This document shows positions 25,983 to 34,577 of a stretch of DNA of 64,000 nt, piece by piece; position 1 is the first letter of the stretch, and each line of letters starts with the position of its first letter. A program made the translations under genes and the position numbers. The DNA is taken from positions 1 to 64,000 of the forward strand of contig JAUICK010000001.1 in assembly GCA_030427865.1 (NCBI GenBank), read 5' to 3'. The notes beneath the pieces were generated by a model that was not told where the DNA came from, ran no database searches, and worked only from the letters and a program-made list of their open reading frames with translations. Source of the stretch: Bacteroidia bacterium (lineage in GTDB: Bacteria > Bacteroidota > Bacteroidia > Flavobacteriales > Flavobacteriaceae).

Positions 25983-26510
25983 TTATTCTGCTGCTTTTTC
26001 TTCTGTAGTTTCAGCTGCTGCTTCAACTTCTTCAGTTGCTGCTTCTGCAACCTCTTCTACAACAGGTTTTGCTGCTTCAATTCTTGCTTCGTTTACCGCT
26101 TTTTCAGCTGCTAAAGCTTTTGCCTTTGCTTCTGATTCTGCTTTAGATAAACCAGCTGCTTTATCAGCAATTTTAGCTGCTTTTTCTTCTAACCAAGCTG
26201 TAAATTTTGCATCAGCTTGTTCTTGAGTTAAAGCACCTTTTCTTACACCACCAGCTAAATGATTTTTTAACATTGCACCTTTGTAAGATAAGATGTTTTT
26301 AGCAGTATCAGTTGGTTGCGCACCGTTTTGTAACCATTTTACAGCTTTATCAACGTTTAAATCAATAATTGCAGGGTTAACATTTGGGTTGTAGGTTCCT
26401 ATTTTTTCTAAATAGCGACCATCTCTTTTTGCACGGGCATCAGCGGCAACAATCCAATAGAATGGTTTTCCTTTTTTTCCGTGTCTTTGTAATCTGATTT
26501 TTACAGACAT
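25983..26510 (-). CDS. rpsP: 30S ribosomal protein S16
   Basis: Core S16 fold in residues 1-85 ([20 protein letters not shown], then [12 protein letters not shown]). The protein has 175 residues, about twice the E. coli length; the extra C-terminal half is an Ala/Glu/Lys-rich, probably helical tail ([18 protein letters not shown]). Such tails are common on S16 of Bacteroidota; their role is unknown. First gene of the rpsP-rimM-tRNA-Ser unit. Confidence 0.97.
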   Translation of the reverse strand: MSVKIRLQRHGKKGKPFYWIVAADARAKRDGRYLEKIGTYNPNVNPAIIDLNVDKAVKWLQNGAQPTDTAKNILSYKGAMLKNHLAGGVRKGALTQEQADAKFTAWLEEKAAKIADKAAGLSKAESEAKAKALAAEKAVNEARIEAAKPVVEEVAEAATEEVEAAAETTEEKAAE

Positions 26511-26579
26511 AATTTGTTAATTTTTTAAGGTTCTCGACCTTGGTTATTAAAAATCTTACCATCTCGTGATAAGTGGGCG

Positions 26580-26587
26580 CAAAAATA
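26580..26587 (-). promoter_or_regulatory. -7 promoter element upstream of rpsP
   Basis: TATTTTTG on the minus strand matches TAnnTTTG and lies 69 bases before the rpsP ATG, leaving an untranslated leader of about 60 bases. A matching -33 element is not obvious. Confidence 0.45.
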
Positions 26588-26628
26588 CAAAACCTTTTTT
26601 AATCTAAAAGACTAATTTTCAATATTTT

Positions 26629-26708
26629 TTAGGGCGCTTTAACGGGCTTTCATTACTCGCTTTTTTTCATTCTTCAAAAAGAGCTCAAACAGACCATTCA
26701 ATCCCTAA
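26629..26708. repeat. structured intergenic repeat, probably dispersed in the genome
   Basis: The 350-base gap between rpsP and dnaE contains an 80-base unit with outer inverted arms TTAGGG / CCCTAA and an inner pair GCTTTTT / AAAAAGAGC. Its GGGCGCTTTAACGGGCTTTC core and the CAATCCCTAACGC end resemble a repeat I recall from intergenic regions of other flavobacteria; within this window it occurs once. The remaining gap sequence (26710-26861) must carry the dnaE promoter but I see no clear consensus there. Confidence 0.4.
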
Positions 26709-26861
26709 CGCAATTAGTTGTTGGTAAAAATGAAAAACTTCCAACTTTAAAACTAAAAATCAATCAACAATCGTTAATAACTTAAGTCAAAAATCTCTTT
26801 AAAAAAATGTAAATTTACCACACGTTTAAACAATGAAACACTTCAACAGCTACACCCATCT

Positions 26862-29800
26862 ATGTACTTAATTTTCGATACTGAAACTACAGGTTTACCC
26901 AAAAGCTGGAATGCACCAATAACGGATACTGACAACTGGCCAAGGTGTATTCAAATTGCGTGGCAATTGCATGACAAAATGGGAAATGTTTTAGAACATA
27001 ACGATTTTCTAATTCAACCAGATGGATTTAACATTCCTTTTGACGCAGAAAGAATTCACGGAATTTCTACAGAATTAGCTCAAGAACAAGGAATTTCGTT
27101 AGACAAAGGTTTGGCTTTATTTAATGAAGCCTTACAAAAAACAAAATTTATAGTCGGGCAAAATGTAGGTTTCGATATTAATATTATGGGATGTGAATTC
27201 CATAGGTTAGGAGTAGAAAATAACCTAACCTCTCTCCCACTTTTAGATACGTGTACGGAAAAAACTGCTTTACTATGTCAAATTCCTGGAGGTCGTGGAG
27301 GAAAGTTTAAACTACCCACTTTAACAGAGTTACACAATCATCTTTTTGGTGTAGGTTTTGGTGAAGCTCATAACGCAACTGCCGATGTTGAGGCAACAAC
27401 ACGTTGTTTTTTAGAGTTAATCAGATTAAGAGAATTTACCAAAGAAGAATTAGATGTTGATGCTGATTATTTTAAAAACTTTTCTGAAGCAAATCCAAAA
27501 CCAATTCAAGTAATTGGACTAAAACACATCAACCTAAAAAACGAAAGCGATAAGATTCGTAAACGTCTTGAGAAATTAAAAGACGTTGAAGAAACTAAAT
27601 CTACTTTAGAAGGTTTAGCTGAATTAAAAGATGTAAAATTTGCACATTTACACAACCATACACAATTTTCTGTCTTACAGTCTACCATGCAAATTGGCAA
27701 TATTGTAAAAACTGCCGCAAAAGATAACATGTCTGCTGTAGCTATGACAGACACTGGTAATATGATGGCTGCTTTTCATTTTGTAAGTGCTGTTTTAAAT
27801 CATAATAAAAATGCAGAAACACCAATAAAGCCAATTATTGGTTGTGAATTTAATGTTTGTGAAGACCATACCAATAAGTCTCAAAAAGACAATGGTTATC
27901 AAGTGGTTTTGTTGGCGAAAAATAAAAATGGGTATCACAATTTAGCAAAAATGTCTTCGATTGCTTTTGTGGATGGTTTCTATTATGTTCCAAGAATTGA
28001 CAAAGAAGTCATTAAAAAATACAAGGAAGATATTATCGTTTTAACAGGAAATTTATATGGTGAAGTTCCAAGTAAAATTTTAAATCTTGGAGAAAAACAA
28101 GCAGAAGAAGCTTTATTATGGTGGAAACAAGAGTTTCAAGATGATTTTTACATTGAGTTGATGCGTCATAATCAACAAGACGAAAATATTGTAAACGAAA
28201 CTTTATTAAAATTTTCTAAAGAACATAATATTAAAGTTGTTGCCACTAACAACACTTTTTACCTCAATAAAGAAGATGCCAATGCACACGATATTTTATT
28301 GTGTGTTAAAGATGGTGAAAAACAAGCTACTCCAAAAGGAAAAGGACGAGGTTATAGATATGGTTTACCCAATGAGGAATATTATTTTAAATCTTCAGAT
28401 GAAATGAAAACCTTATTTGCAGATTTACCAGAAGCCATTATCAACATTCAAGAAATTGTCGATAAAATTGAAATTTATACACTAGCAAGAGATGTTTTAT
28501 TACCTGCTTTTGATATTCCTGAGGAATTTAAAGATACAAAAGATGAAGAAGATGGTGGCAAAAGAGGTGAAAACAATTTCTTACGTCATTTAACTTACGA
28601 AGGCGCTAAAAAACGTTATGGAGAAATTACAGAATCCATTAAAGAGCGTTTAGATTTTGAGTTAGAAGTAATTGAAAAAACAGGATATCCTGGTTACTTC
28701 TTAATTGTAGAAGATTTTATCAGAGAAGCCAGAAATATGGATGTTGCAGTAGGCCCTGGACGTGGTTCTGCAGCAGGTTCTGTAGTTGCTTATTGTCTTT
28801 GGATTACCAATATTGATCCTATTAAATACGATTTACTTTTTGAGCGTTTCTTAAATCCAGAACGTGTTTCTATGCCAGATATCGATATCGATTTTGATGA
28901 TGAAGGTCGTGGACGAGTTATGGATTATGTAATTGATAAATATGGTGCAAATCAAGTAGCGCAAATCATCACTTACGGAACAATGGCAGCAAAATCATCA
29001 ATCAGAGATACAGCCCGAGTTTTAGATTTACCTTTATTTGAAGCCGATAGAATTGCGAAATTAATACCCGGAATTAAGCTTAAAAATATTTTTGGTGATG
29101 ATGCTAAAAGTAAAAGTAAAGTTGATGGATTAAGAGCAGAAGAAAAACAATTGGTTGAAGAATTAAAAACCATTTCTTATGGTAATGATTTAGCTTCAGA
29201 AACGGTAAACAAAGCCACCATTTTAGAAGGTTCTGTTAGAAATACGGGTATTCACGCCTGTGGGGTAATTATTACCCCTGGAGATATTACTAATTATGTT
29301 CCTGTTGCTTTGGCAAAAGATTCTGATATGTACGTGACTCAGTTTGACAACTCTGTAGTAGAATCTGCTGGTTTGTTGAAAATGGATTTCTTAGGATTAA
29401 AAACCTTAACTTTAATCAAAGACACTGTAAAAATTGTAAAAGCACGACACAATGTAACTTTAGATCCAGAGAATTTCCCTTTAGATGATGTAAAAACTTA
29501 TGAGTTATTTCAAAGAGGAGAAACTGTGGGTATTTTTCAATATGAATCTCCAGGAATGCAAAAACACATGCGTTCTTTAAAACCAACTGTTTTTGCAGAT
29601 TTAATTGCAATGAATGCTCTGTACAGACCTGGACCCATGGAATACATTCCGAGTTTTATCAATAGAAAACACGGAACAGAAGATATCGAATACGATTTAC
29701 CAGCAATGGAAGAGTATTTGGCAGAAACTTACGGAATTACAGTGTATCAAGAGCAGGTAATGTTACTCTCGCAAAAATTGGCCAATTTCACCAAAGGTGA

Positions 29801-31199
29801 AGCTGATGTTTTACGTAAGGCAATGGGTAAAAAGCAAATTGCGGTTCTAGATAAAATGAAACCAAAATTTATAGAACAAGCCGCTGCAAATGGTCATGAT
29901 GCTGATAAATTAGAAAAAATCTGGAAAGACTGGGAAGCTTTTGCAAGTTATGCTTTTAACAAATCGCATTCTACTTGTTATGCGTGGATCGCTTACCAAA
30001 CAGCCTATTTAAAAGCACATTATCCTGCAGAATACATGGCTTCTGTACTTTCTAATAATATGAATGATATCAAATCAGTTTCATTTTTTATGGAAGAATG
30101 TAAACGAATGGGATTAGAAGTTTTAGGCCCAGATTTGAATGAATCTTATTTAAAATTCTCAGTTAATGCAGCAGGAGCTGTTCGTTTTGGAATGGCTGCC
30201 GTAAAAGGAGTTGGGGCTGCAGCAGTAAGAGCCATTATTAAAGAACGAAAAGAAAATGGAAATTATTCTTCCATTTTTGATTTGGCAAAACGTGTTGACT
30301 TAAGAGCTGCTAACAAAAAATCGTTTGATAGTTTGATAAAAGCTGGTGCTTTTGATTCTTTTACAGATACACATAGAGCTCAATATTTTGCAACTGATGA
30401 AAAAGGTCTAACCTTTTTAGAACGTGCCATGAAATTTGGCAGTAAATACCAAGAAAATCAAAATTCAGCTCAAGTTTCTATGTTCGGAGAAACATCTTCC
30501 GTGCAATTTCCTGAACCCGATATTCCACAATGCGAAACTTGGGGAACTATGGAATTGTTATCTCAAGAAAAAGAAGTCATCGGAATTTATATTTCTGCCC
30601 ACCCTTTAGACGATTTTAAAAATGAATTGAAGTTTTGCAACGCAACTTTAAAACATTTTAAAGGTGATATTGCAAAATATGTAGGTATGAATTTAGCTTT
30701 TGCAGGAATAGTAACAGATGTGCAACATAGAGTCTCTAAAGCCGGAAAAGGTTGGGCTGCGTTTACCATTGAAGATTACGGAGATAGTAATGAGTTCAGA
30801 ATTTTTGGCGAAGATTACCTAAAAATGAAACATTTTTTAGTGCCGAATTCATTCTTATTTGTACGTTGTACAATTCAACCTGGATGGACAAATAAGGAAG
30901 GAGTTACAGGAGAACCAAGATTAAAATTTACAGAAATGAAATTGTTGCACGATATTATGGATGAGTTGTGCAAAAAAGTAACTATTCAGCTTCCTTTAGA
31001 TGACGTAAAAGAAGATACCATTTTAAATTTAGAAACCATTTTAAAAAATAAACCAGGCAAGCAATCTTTAAACTTTACAATTTGGGATGAAAAAGAAAAA
31101 ATTGAAGTGAGTTTGCCAAGTAGAAATACTAAAATTCATATTACAAACGAATTATTAGCTACTTTAGAAAGCCAACAAATAAAATATAAGTTAAATTAA
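26862..31199 (+). CDS. dnaE: DNA polymerase III alpha subunit with fused N-terminal 3'-5' exonuclease
   Basis: The replicative polymerase catalytic subunit, 1445 residues. Residues 1-190 are a DnaQ-type proofreading exonuclease (FDTETTGLPK near 5-14, GQNVGFDINI near 99-108, HNATADVEAT near 170). The PHP domain starts near 255 (FAHLHNHTQFSVLQS). The polymerase palm has GPGRGSAAGS (about 631-640) and PDIDIDFDDEGR (about 671-682), with RPGPMEYIP later; an OB-fold and tau-binding region follow. E. coli DnaE is about 1160 residues and lacks the exonuclease. The exonuclease is placed before, not inside, PHP, so this is not PolC. ATG start at 26862. The end overlaps the convergent gldA gene by four bases. 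Confidence 0.95.
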   Translation: MYLIFDTETTGLPKSWNAPITDTDNWPRCIQIAWQLHDKMGNVLEHNDFLIQPDGFNIPFDAERIHGISTELAQEQGISLDKGLALFNEALQKTKFIVGQNVGFDINIMGCEFHRLGVENNLTSLPLLDTCTEKTALLCQIPGGRGGKFKLPTLTELHNHLFGVGFGEAHNATADVEATTRCFLELIRLREFTKEELDVDADYFKNFSEANPKPIQVIGLKHINLKNESDKIRKRLEKLKDVEETKSTLEGLAELKDVKFAHLHNHTQFSVLQSTMQIGNIVKTAAKDNMSAVAMTDTGNMMAAFHFVSAVLNHNKNAETPIKPIIGCEFNVCEDHTNKSQKDNGYQVVLLAKNKNGYHNLAKMSSIAFVDGFYYVPRIDKEVIKKYKEDIIVLTGNLYGEVPSKILNLGEKQAEEALLWWKQEFQDDFYIELMRHNQQDENIVNETLLKFSKEHNIKVVATNNTFYLNKEDANAHDILLCVKDGEKQATPKGKGRGYRYGLPNEEYYFKSSDEMKTLFADLPEAIINIQEIVDKIEIYTLARDVLLPAFDIPEEFKDTKDEEDGGKRGENNFLRHLTYEGAKKRYGEITESIKERLDFELEVIEKTGYPGYFLIVEDFIREARNMDVAVGPGRGSAAGSVVAYCLWITNIDPIKYDLLFERFLNPERVSMPDIDIDFDDEGRGRVMDYVIDKYGANQVAQIITYGTMAAKSSIRDTARVLDLPLFEADRIAKLIPGIKLKNIFGDDAKSKSKVDGLRAEEKQLVEELKTISYGNDLASETVNKATILEGSVRNTGIHACGVIITPGDITNYVPVALAKDSDMYVTQFDNSVVESAGLLKMDFLGLKTLTLIKDTVKIVKARHNVTLDPENFPLDDVKTYELFQRGETVGIFQYESPGMQKHMRSLKPTVFADLIAMNALYRPGPMEYIPSFINRKHGTEDIEYDLPAMEEYLAETYGITVYQEQVMLLSQKLANFTKGEADVLRKAMGKKQIAVLDKMKPKFIEQAAANGHDADKLEKIWKDWEAFASYAFNKSHSTCYAWIAYQTAYLKAHYPAEYMASVLSNNMNDIKSVSFFMEECKRMGLEVLGPDLNESYLKFSVNAAGAVRFGMAAVKGVGAAAVRAIIKERKENGNYSSIFDLAKRVDLRAANKKSFDSLIKAGAFDSFTDTHRAQYFATDEKGLTFLERAMKFGSKYQENQNSAQVSMFGETSSVQFPEPDIPQCETWGTMELLSQEKEVIGIYISAHPLDDFKNELKFCNATLKHFKGDIAKYVGMNLAFAGIVTDVQHRVSKAGKGWAAFTIEDYGDSNEFRIFGEDYLKMKHFLVPNSFLFVRCTIQPGWTNKEGVTGEPRLKFTEMKLLHDIMDELCKKVTIQLPLDDVKEDTILNLETILKNKPGKQSLNFTIWDEKEKIEVSLPSRNTKIHITNELLATLESQQIKYKLN

Positions 31200-32089
31200 T
31201 TTGTAACCTCTCTAAACAAGGTTTCTAAATTTTTATTCTGTGTATTTAACCCTAAGATTTTGAGCCCGTTTTCTTGTGCAAAATCAAAGATTTTTGGGCG
31301 CATATCTTCTTCACTTTCAAAAGTGATATACCAAGTAGTATCATAATTGTTTTTGTAAGAAATAATGTTTGGCAATCTTTTTATAAATTGTTCTTCAATC
31401 TTATAATCAAATGTAACTTCTATAATTTGCTGATTGTTTTCTTTGAGTTCTGTTAATTTCTTATCAACTAAAATTTCTCCTTTTTTTATGATGATAACTC
31501 TTTGACAAACAGCCTCTACTTCTTGCATAATGTGTGTAGAAAACAGTACCGTTTTATTTTTACCCAACTCTTTAATCAATTCTCTAATTTCTACCAATTG
31601 ATTTGGGTCTAAACCAGTAGTTGGTTCATCTAAAATTAATACAGATGGATTGTGCAAAATTGCAGCTGCTAAACCTACTCTTTGCTGATATCCTTTAGAT
31701 AATTGATTGATTTTTTTATGCGCTTCTGTTTTTAAGCCAACTTTTTCTAAACAAGTTTCAATTTGGATTTTATCGACCTTAAAAATACTTGCTTGAAATT
31801 GCAAATATTCTCTCACATACATATCCTTATACAAAGGATTATGTTCTGGTAAATAGCCAATAACTTTTTGAGCTTCTATCGGATTTTTTAATACCGCTAT
31901 TTCATCAACAAAAACCTCACCAAAATTTGGCTTTATAAAACCTGTTAAGATTTTCATCATAGTAGATTTTCCTGCACCATTTGGGCCTAAAAAACCAATA
32001 ATTTGCCCTTTATCTGCAGAAAAAGAAACTTTATTTAGTGCTTTTTGTGTATTATAAACTTTAGAAACAGATGTTACTCTTATCGACAT
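31196..32089 (-). CDS. gldA: gliding-motility ABC transporter ATP-binding protein GldA
   Basis: A 297-residue ABC ATPase with Walker A GFLGPNGAGKSTMMKIL (about 32-48), Q-loop near GYLPEHNPLYKD (about 87-98), signature LSKGYQQRVGLAA (near 138), Walker B ILDEPTTGLD and the H-loop STHIMQEVEA. The YLPEHNPLY segment and overall length match flavobacterial GldA, which with GldF and GldG forms an ABC transporter needed for gliding in Flavobacterium johnsoniae; gldF/gldG are not in this window. A generic ABC-2 type ATPase is the alternative. A promoter element ends four bases before the ATG. Confidence 0.85.
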   Translation of the reverse strand: MSIRVTSVSKVYNTQKALNKVSFSADKGQIIGFLGPNGAGKSTMMKILTGFIKPNFGEVFVDEIAVLKNPIEAQKVIGYLPEHNPLYKDMYVREYLQFQASIFKVDKIQIETCLEKVGLKTEAHKKINQLSKGYQQRVGLAAAILHNPSVLILDEPTTGLDPNQLVEIRELIKELGKNKTVLFSTHIMQEVEAVCQRVIIIKKGEILVDKKLTELKENNQQIIEVTFDYKIEEQFIKRLPNIISYKNNYDTTWYITFESEEDMRPKIFDFAQENGLKILGLNTQNKNLETLFREVTN

Positions 32090-32093
32090 TTTA

Positions 32094-32101
32094 CAAATGT
32101 A
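32094..32101 (-). promoter_or_regulatory. -7 promoter element immediately before gldA
   Basis: Minus strand reads TACATTTG-TAAA-ATG. The TAnnTTTG element ends four bases before the start codon, predicting a leaderless transcript. A TTTC about 20 bases upstream could be a degenerate -33 element. Confidence 0.5.
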
Positions 32102-32145
32102 ATTTGAATTATAATGATAACGAAACTCTTTTAGGTTTAGTTCAT

Positions 32146-32178
32146 AAAAAAACCGATTGAGTTTACCAATCGGTTTTT
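32146..32178 (-). terminator. rho-independent terminator after the metalloprotease gene
   Basis: Stem CCGATTG / CAATCGG, extended by A/T pairs, with T-runs on both sides, starting about 20 bases after the stop of the metalloprotease gene. It also insulates gldA from upstream transcription. Confidence 0.85.
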
Positions 32179-32196
32179 ATATTCTTTTTTTAAAAA

Positions 32197-34443
32197 TTAC
32201 TCTATAATTAATTTTCTTGTTGTTTGTTTATTGCCATTACTAATTTTAACCAAATACAAACCTGCTGTTGCCTTGTTAAAATTAATTTCTTCAGAGAAAT
32301 TAGTCTTGGTATTTAAAAAATCTTTTTGACTAATTAGCCTTCCTCTAATATCATATAACTGCACAGAAACTTTCTCTGTATTTATTACTTCGAAATTTAG
32401 TTTAAAAGCTCCTTTAGTTGGATTTGGGTAAAGGTTAAATCCATCAAAAGAAAAATCTTTTACAGATGCAGCTGCACCATTAATGGTAAAATCTGTTGAA
32501 TTTACATTGTAAAAAATATTATCTGCTGCTTCTACCATAATTCTTGCTTGCGAGGTTCCATTATCTGGAACTGTAATATCTTCTGTACCATCATTATCTG
32601 TATTGGTTGCTAATAGTATTGGAAAAGTAACTCCACCATCTAAAGATAATTTGATATTTACTTTTTGGCAATTTACAGGGGCTTGATCTGAATCTGACAC
32701 ATTCCAAGTTACGGTTTGAGTGGTGTTTTTATCCCAAGTTACAGCTGTAGTTTGAGAAGTTACTGTAAATGCGTTACCAAAAACCATAGAAATTTTAACA
32801 TCATCTCTTGCGGTACTACCTCCTCCTGGGTTATTATCTCTTACCGTAAAAGAGAAGTTCATGTCTCTGTTTATACCTGGTAAAACTTCCCATGTTGTGG
32901 CAGTATTTCCTGCAACAATAGTTGCTAATGCTGGCATATACCTATTAGGAGAAGATTTAGAAGGTAAAGATCTAAATGTTGGCCCTGCATTACTACTTTC
33001 TACTGGTGGCATTGCTACAATTTCTGTATCTATTTGCTCCCAATTATAAGACAACACATTAGATTCGTTAGCATCTGATGCCTGCCCTCTTAATACAAAA
33101 GGTGTTAATCTTGGAATAGAAAAATCTGCTCCAGCATTTGCAGTTGGAGCTGCATTATTTGTATCTGTTAAAGTTGCACATGTAGCAGAACTTTGAATTG
33201 TACTCCACATTTGTGCTATACTTACAGCATGAAAATGGTCATCGCTATTATTTTGAACATTTGGCGCACATATACCTGCATAAGCCATAATAGTAGATCC
33301 ACTACCTGGTTCTATTGCCGTAGAACCTGTTCTGTTTCCTCCACAAGAATTGTTAAATGTATGAGTAGCCCCAAACTGATGTCCCATTTCGTGAGCTACA
33401 TAATCGATATCGTAAAAATCTCCTATTGGATTTGCTATACCAGTAACTCCTCTTGCTTTAGATCCTGTTACACAAACTACTCCAAGACCTGCCAAACCAG
33501 CACCATTTATGGTAAATATGTGCCCAATATCATAATTTGCATCACCAATTTCTCTATCTGCAATTGTTTGAGATTGATCTATTATAGTGCTTGCAATTCC
33601 AGATTCATTAACATCAGAAATACCATCTGAACCTGTTTGAAAATGGATAACTTTATCGTTATCAGCTACAATAACCATTCTTACACCCAAATCTCTTTCG
33701 TAAACTCCATTTATTCTTGTCATAGAAGTATTCATTGCAGATAAAACAGCAGCTTTCATATTAGCTATATTTGTGATAGAATTTTCTACACCTTGATTGT
33801 TTAAATGAAATTCTGAGTATTCTGCACTACATATTAAAGCCAAACGAAATATTCTTAATTTACCATCATCAGCATTTTCGATTGTATTGTTGTTAGCGTT
33901 TATAGTGTTAGAAACCTGTTTGCTGCCTAATAAACATTCAAAATCTACATTGTTAACACCTAAACTGCTTCTACTGTAAGCAATATAATTTTGGTTATTC
34001 TTTGTGTATGGATCTATATAAAAAGTATCATTTTTTGAAGAAAAGATAACTGCATGTAAACCATCTGTACCTAAACTAAATCTTGCAATCATATCGGGGT
34101 TTTCTATACCTTGCCCTACATACGATTTTATCATAGGAAATTTAGCAGAAAGCGCTGGTGCTAATACACTTGCTTCTCTAATACTAAATTTTTCTGTTTT
34201 ACCATTTATAGTTGGTAATTCTATAATTTGGCTTAAATTTTTTGATGATTTCTTTAAAACTCTTTGAATTTCTTGAAGTTGTAAAGTATACATTTTATAA
34301 GTAGCAGGTGCTGCTTTTCTTATATAAAGTTCGTTATCAGAAAAGGACGTTTTTTCTAAAGATTTAGGGGTCCAAAGTTTATTTTGACCGTAAGCAGCTA
34401 TTACCGCAAAACACATCAATAAAACAAGGTAATTTTTTTTCAT
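32197..34443 (-). CDS. secreted reprolysin-like zinc metalloprotease with T9SS sorting domain
   Basis: A 748-residue exported protease. A signal peptide (1-20, ending IAAYGQ), an N-terminal propeptide-like region, a metzincin catalytic domain (about 195-420) with the zinc motif HEMGHQFGATH (three His) and a Met-turn candidate TIMAYAG, Ig-like/fibronectin-like segments (about 430-660), and a C-terminal type A sorting domain (FNLYPNPTKGAFKL ... GLYLVKISNG ... KLIIE) that targets the type IX secretion system. I chose the ATG at 34443; the open frame begins 10 codons earlier without signal-peptide logic. It is 134 bases downstream of the receptor gene on the same strand but has its own promoter element and terminator. 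Confidence 0.92.
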   Translation of the reverse strand: MKKNYLVLLMCFAVIAAYGQNKLWTPKSLEKTSFSDNELYIRKAAPATYKMYTLQLQEIQRVLKKSSKNLSQIIELPTINGKTEKFSIREASVLAPALSAKFPMIKSYVGQGIENPDMIARFSLGTDGLHAVIFSSKNDTFYIDPYTKNNQNYIAYSRSSLGVNNVDFECLLGSKQVSNTINANNNTIENADDGKLRIFRLALICSAEYSEFHLNNQGVENSITNIANMKAAVLSAMNTSMTRINGVYERDLGVRMVIVADNDKVIHFQTGSDGISDVNESGIASTIIDQSQTIADREIGDANYDIGHIFTINGAGLAGLGVVCVTGSKARGVTGIANPIGDFYDIDYVAHEMGHQFGATHTFNNSCGGNRTGSTAIEPGSGSTIMAYAGICAPNVQNNSDDHFHAVSIAQMWSTIQSSATCATLTDTNNAAPTANAGADFSIPRLTPFVLRGQASDANESNVLSYNWEQIDTEIVAMPPVESSNAGPTFRSLPSKSSPNRYMPALATIVAGNTATTWEVLPGINRDMNFSFTVRDNNPGGGSTARDDVKISMVFGNAFTVTSQTTAVTWDKNTTQTVTWNVSDSDQAPVNCQKVNIKLSLDGGVTFPILLATNTDNDGTEDITVPDNGTSQARIMVEAADNIFYNVNSTDFTINGAAASVKDFSFDGFNLYPNPTKGAFKLNFEVINTEKVSVQLYDIRGRLISQKDFLNTKTNFSEEINFNKATAGLYLVKISNGNKQTTRKLIIE

Positions 34444-34470
34444 TTTTATGTATTTAATAAAGTTAGATAA

Positions 34471-34478
34471 CAAACTTA
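34471..34478 (-). promoter_or_regulatory. -7 promoter element of the metalloprotease gene
   Basis: TAAGTTTG on the minus strand fits TAnnTTTG and lies 27 bases before the ATG. No clear -33 element. Confidence 0.45.
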
Positions 34479-34577
34479 CTAAAAAAAATACATTTTCTAT
34501 TAATTTATACTACTTTAACTATTTACTTCGTAATATAAAGAGCAAATAATAGGCGAATTTTATGATAATACTAAAAA

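Noticed and set aside
26862..31199. Gram-positive type PolC
   Set aside because: The exonuclease precedes the PHP domain instead of interrupting it, and the palm sequence and length fit DnaE of Flavobacteriaceae.
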